7,541 nucleotides of DNA from Bacteroidales bacterium (GTDB lineage Bacteria; Bacteroidota; Bacteroidia; Bacteroidales; UBA7960): contig PWGY01000206.1 in assembly GCA_003554665.1 (NCBI GenBank), positions 1 through 7,541 on the forward strand, read 5' to 3'. A program made the position numbers and the translations under genes. Position 1 is the stretch's first letter. The number at the start of each line of letters is the position of its first letter. The notes below the pieces were generated by a model. That model was not told where the DNA came from. It saw only the letters and a program-made list of their open reading frames with translations, and ran no database searches. This document shows, piece after piece, positions 5,749 through 7,541 of this stretch.

Positions 5749-6711
5749 ATGATGCAACCTGATTTCAAATCATTTGAATTACCCGAAACGTTTTTGATTG
5801 TGGGAGCGGCAGTTGAAGCCGGCGTGTTCAGGGAGTTAAAAGACCAGGCGTTGACACTGAATGATCTGGCTGCGGCCACAGGGGCAAACCCCAGGGCATT
5901 GTGGACCGTCACCGAAGCCCTGGCTTCAATGGGTTATCTGGAGCATGAAAAGGGAAAGATAAAAATTACACCTGCATGTTACTCGGTTTTATACGATCAA
6001 AACAGCCCCGACTATCAGGGTTTAGCGTTCATGCATACCTACAGGCTTTTGCCAAAGTGGCTGGAGCTGCCAAACATTCTGAAAACCGGGAAGCCGGCTC
6101 AGAAAAAGGAAGATCCGGAAGAACAAAAATATTTCATTGAGGCCATGAGCCACTATGCCAGGGAAGATGCCACTGAGATAGCAGCGTACTGCCTGCAAGA
6201 TCTCCCTACCAACCCTGAAGTGCTTGATATCGGAGGCGGACCACTCACCAATGCCAGGGCTTTTGCCCGGAGTGGAGCCAGGGTTACCACACTTGACCTT
6301 CCGGAAGTCGTCGAAATGATGGAGCCGGAACTTGAACCGGAACTTGCGGTAAAAATGGTGAAGGGTGATTTTACGGTTGGGCTGCCGGATGGCCCGTTCA
6401 ACCTGGCTTACCTCGGCCATATCTGCCATATCTTTGGCGAGGAGGAAAACAGGAAGCTTTTCAGGGATGTGGCCGGAAAGCTTACTAACGGGGGAACAAT
6501 CATCATCAATGATTTTATACGTGGTACAGGGCCCGGACCCGCCCTCTTTGCCGTCAATATGCTGGTGAACACCGATTCAGGTGGCACATGGACCTTTGAG
6601 CAGTATCAAACCTGGCTTGAAGATGCCGGCTTCAGCGTGTCTCCTGTTGCAACCGTTGGCGACAGTCAGTTAATCAAAGCCCATTTGTGGTTACCGGGTA
6701 GAAGAAATTGA
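5749..6711 (+). CDS. winged-helix O-methyltransferase-like SAM-dependent methyltransferase
   Basis: A 320-residue protein with the two-part layout of the plant COMT-like / bacterial antibiotic O-methyltransferase family. The N-terminal 80 residues form a winged-helix dimerisation domain ([20 protein letters not shown] at 37-56, then [19 protein letters not shown]), like an HTH but used for dimer contacts. The catalytic domain has motif I LDIGGGPL (159-166), D183 in VTTLDLP for the SAM ribose, KGDFTVGLP (205-213), and [10 protein letters not shown] (224-233), where H227 aligns with the catalytic His of this family. [10 protein letters not shown] (248-257) is the typical late strand. It probably methylates a hydroxyl on a small molecule; the substrate cannot be read from sequence. 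Start: ATG ATG at 5749/5752 with no Shine-Dalgarno, behind a good promoter. The gene is flanked by 54-bp direct repeats and followed by gene debris, so it may be an inserted gene. Confidence 0.87.
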   Translation: MMQPDFKSFELPETFLIVGAAVEAGVFRELKDQALTLNDLAAATGANPRALWTVTEALASMGYLEHEKGKIKITPACYSVLYDQNSPDYQGLAFMHTYRLLPKWLELPNILKTGKPAQKKEDPEEQKYFIEAMSHYAREDATEIAAYCLQDLPTNPEVLDIGGGPLTNARAFARSGARVTTLDLPEVVEMMEPELEPELAVKMVKGDFTVGLPDGPFNLAYLGHICHIFGEEENRKLFRDVAGKLTNGGTIIINDFIRGTGPGPALFAVNMLVNTDSGGTWTFEQYQTWLEDAGFSVSPVATVGDSQLIKAHLWLPGRRN

Positions 6712-6827
6712 AAACCCCATAACCCGACAAGTCCGGTACCTGGACAAGCTGGTGGACGAACTGGCAAAAGGGAAAAAGATGGAGAAGATCTTAAGGTCCT
6801 GATCGAACAATACAACAGGCCGTGTCG
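6698..6827 (+). pseudogene. frameshifted remnant of an unidentified coding sequence
   Basis: One frame from 6698 reads [18 protein letters not shown] then [16 protein letters not shown] and stops at 6802. Just there, the frame one base earlier takes over with a similar style of protein, [13 protein letters not shown] (6784-6822), and runs up to the repeat boundary at 6828. The amphipathic, charged composition (Leu, Lys, Glu) looks like the C-terminal helices of a real protein broken by an indel near 6781-6790. No start codon belongs to it, and its first bases overlap the end of the O-methyltransferase gene in another frame. I do not recognise the parent gene. It could also be a short functional ORF or chance, so confidence is low. 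Confidence 0.35.
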
Positions 6828-6865
6828 GGGCCCAGATTAGGTCCTTTTCTTAAATAAAATGCCAT
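6791..6865 (-). pseudogene. truncated 5' fragment of a second DUF4236 gene
   Basis: The ATG at 6865 opens MAFYLRKGPNLGP, the same N-terminus as the intact DUF4236 protein except Leu9 to Pro. After 13 codons the similarity ends abruptly at 6828, and the frame runs through eleven unrelated residues to a TAA at 6791-6793. Of the six base differences in the shared part, most are silent (Leu5 CTG/TTA, Asn10, Gly12, Pro13), as expected for a former functional paralogue rather than a fresh copy. The 16 bp before the ATG are identical to the leader of the intact gene. It is far too short to make a DUF4236 domain. Confidence 0.8.
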
Positions 6866-6881
6866 AATGTGCAGGGTTTAT
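6828..6881. repeat. direct repeat, right copy
   Basis: Imperfect copy of 5455-5508 at an offset of 1373 bp, without gaps. Six mismatches all lie in the 26 bp corresponding to coding sequence; the 28 bp at 6854-6881 are identical. Similarity stops on the left at the frameshifted fragment and on the right at 6882, where the desaturase upstream region begins. Confidence 0.85.
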
Positions 6882-6909
6882 ACAATTAGCAAATGTCGTA
6901 AAATTTCGT

Positions 6910-6917
6910 TACCTTTA
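6910..6917 (+). promoter_or_regulatory. weak candidate -7 element for the desaturase gene
   Basis: TACCTTTA differs from TAnnTTTG only in the last base and lies 31 bp and 76 bp before the two possible start codons. No matching -33 element is seen 19-21 bp upstream, so this is tentative. Confidence 0.3.
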
Positions 6918-6985
6918 ATATGGTGGGAAACTATCAATAAATGGCCATCCCCAGGCCAAATACTTCGAATTACAGAATAAAGTAC

Positions 6986-7541
6986 ATGCACACCCCCGTC
7001 ACCTTTGCACAAGAACAAAATCCTGACTTCAAAAAGACCCTGTTCAGGCGGGTCAATCAATATTTTTCCGATAAAGGCATTTCAAGGCATCACACCCCCG
7101 GTATGCTGATCAAGACCGCAGTCATGCTGCTGATATATATCATCCCCTTTCTGCTCATCCTGACCATTAGCATGCCTTTCTGGCTGGTATTGGTCCACTA
7201 TTTTGTGATGGGAGTGGGCACCGCAGGCATCGGGATGTCGGTCATGCATGATGCCAATCATGGCGGATACTCGAAGAATCAAAAAGTCAATCGCCTGATG
7301 GGATTCAGCATGAACCTTATCGGCGGTGATTCCTACAACTGGAAAATCAAGCACAATAAACTGCATCACGTGTTTACCAATATTTACGGCAAAGACGAAG
7401 ATATCAGCAGCCGTGTGATCCTCCGGTTCGCGTTTGCAGCACCACTAAAAAAGTACCATAAATACCAGCACCTGTATGCCTGGTTCTTTTATGCCCTGAT
7501 GAGCTTTTCCATGATATTCGGGGATGTCTCGAAACGGATCA
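6986..7541 (+). CDS. membrane fatty acid desaturase, N-terminal part (cut by window edge)
   Basis: 185 codons are visible and the frame is open at the right edge; it is missing from a list of closed reading frames for that reason. The protein is a di-iron membrane desaturase that introduces double bonds into acyl chains at the inner membrane. His box 1 is HDANH (88-92) and His box 2 is HNKLHH (123-128); the third box (HxxHH/QxxHH) must lie beyond the window. Hydrophobic segments at about 45-61 and 65-86 precede box 1. The spacing and the phrases MHDANHGGYS and NWKIKHNKLHHVFTN are typical of the front-end/acyl-CoA-type desaturases common in Bacteroidota. I chose the ATG at 6986 because the following VTFAQEQNPDFKKTLFRRVN resembles the usual N-terminus; an in-frame ATG at 6941 would add 15 residues. 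It is transcribed in the same direction as the O-methyltransferase but 274 nt away behind debris. Confidence 0.9.
   Translation, partial: MHTPVTFAQEQNPDFKKTLFRRVNQYFSDKGISRHHTPGMLIKTAVMLLIYIIPFLLILTISMPFWLVLVHYFVMGVGTAGIGMSVMHDANHGGYSKNQKVNRLMGFSMNLIGGDSYNWKIKHNKLHHVFTNIYGKDEDISSRVILRFAFAAPLKKYHKYQHLYAWFFYALMSFSMIFGDVSKRI

Noticed and set aside
5507..5752. Plus-strand 81-codon ORF between the DUF4236 and O-methyltransferase genes
   Set aside because: It contains the well-formed promoter at 5637-5667, has no recognisable domain, and ends over the next gene's start; treated as intergenic DNA.
6941..6985. Upstream in-frame ATG extending the desaturase by 15 residues
   Set aside because: The extension MAIPRPNTSNYRIKY shows no family-like sequence, and the start at 6986 fits the usual N-terminus better; kept as an alternative only.
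7082..7369. Minus-strand 95-codon ORF
   Set aside because: Antisense to the desaturase, whose two His boxes and membrane segments fix the true frame.
1..7541. CRISPR arrays, tRNA or rRNA genes, transposases, integrases
   Set aside because: No regularly spaced repeat-spacer array, no cloverleaf-like or rRNA-like stretch and no recombinase-like protein was found on either strand by eye.

Overview
The window most likely comes from a member of the Bacteroidota. The evidence is several upstream regions carrying the phylum's TAnnTTTG-type -7 element (one with a TTTG exactly 19 bp upstream), start codons mostly lacking a Shine-Dalgarno sequence, and protein families common in that phylum. I cannot place it below phylum level.

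Left part (1-1140, minus strand): a tripartite HipBST-like toxin-antitoxin operon, hipB (773-1030), hipS (435-776) and hipT (445 down to the left edge, so incomplete). The genes overlap by 4 and 11 nt. Upstream of hipB lie three near-identical inverted repeats of the TACCC-N4-GGGTA type, each starting exactly 41 bp after the previous one. The first covers the expected transcription start and the second the -33 region, as expected for an autorepressed operon.

Middle left (1187-2651, plus strand): a two-gene ABC transporter of the FetA/FetB (YbbL/YbbM, UPF0014) type, associated in E. coli with iron export and oxidative-stress resistance. Its upstream region is shared with the divergent hip operon.

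Middle (2753-5492, minus strand): three genes reading right to left. They are a DUF4236 membrane protein with a TerB-like segment and a PH-like tail, a class I SAM methyltransferase starting 3 nt after it, and, 91 nt further on, an exported cysteine-free thioredoxin-like protein with a Gln/Gly/Arg tail encoded by a hexanucleotide repeat.

Right part (5509-7541, plus strand): a winged-helix O-methyltransferase-like gene behind a good Bacteroidota promoter, then about 270 bp of debris, then the start of a membrane fatty acid desaturase cut by the right edge. The debris contains a short frameshifted coding fragment and a 54-bp imperfect copy of the DUF4236 gene's 5' end and leader. The methyltransferase gene is therefore flanked by direct repeats 1373 bp apart, which suggests it sits on an inserted or rearranged segment.

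The most notable elements are the hipBST module with its regularly spaced operators, the direct repeats around the O-methyltransferase, and the poorly characterised DUF4236/methyltransferase/thioredoxin-like set.
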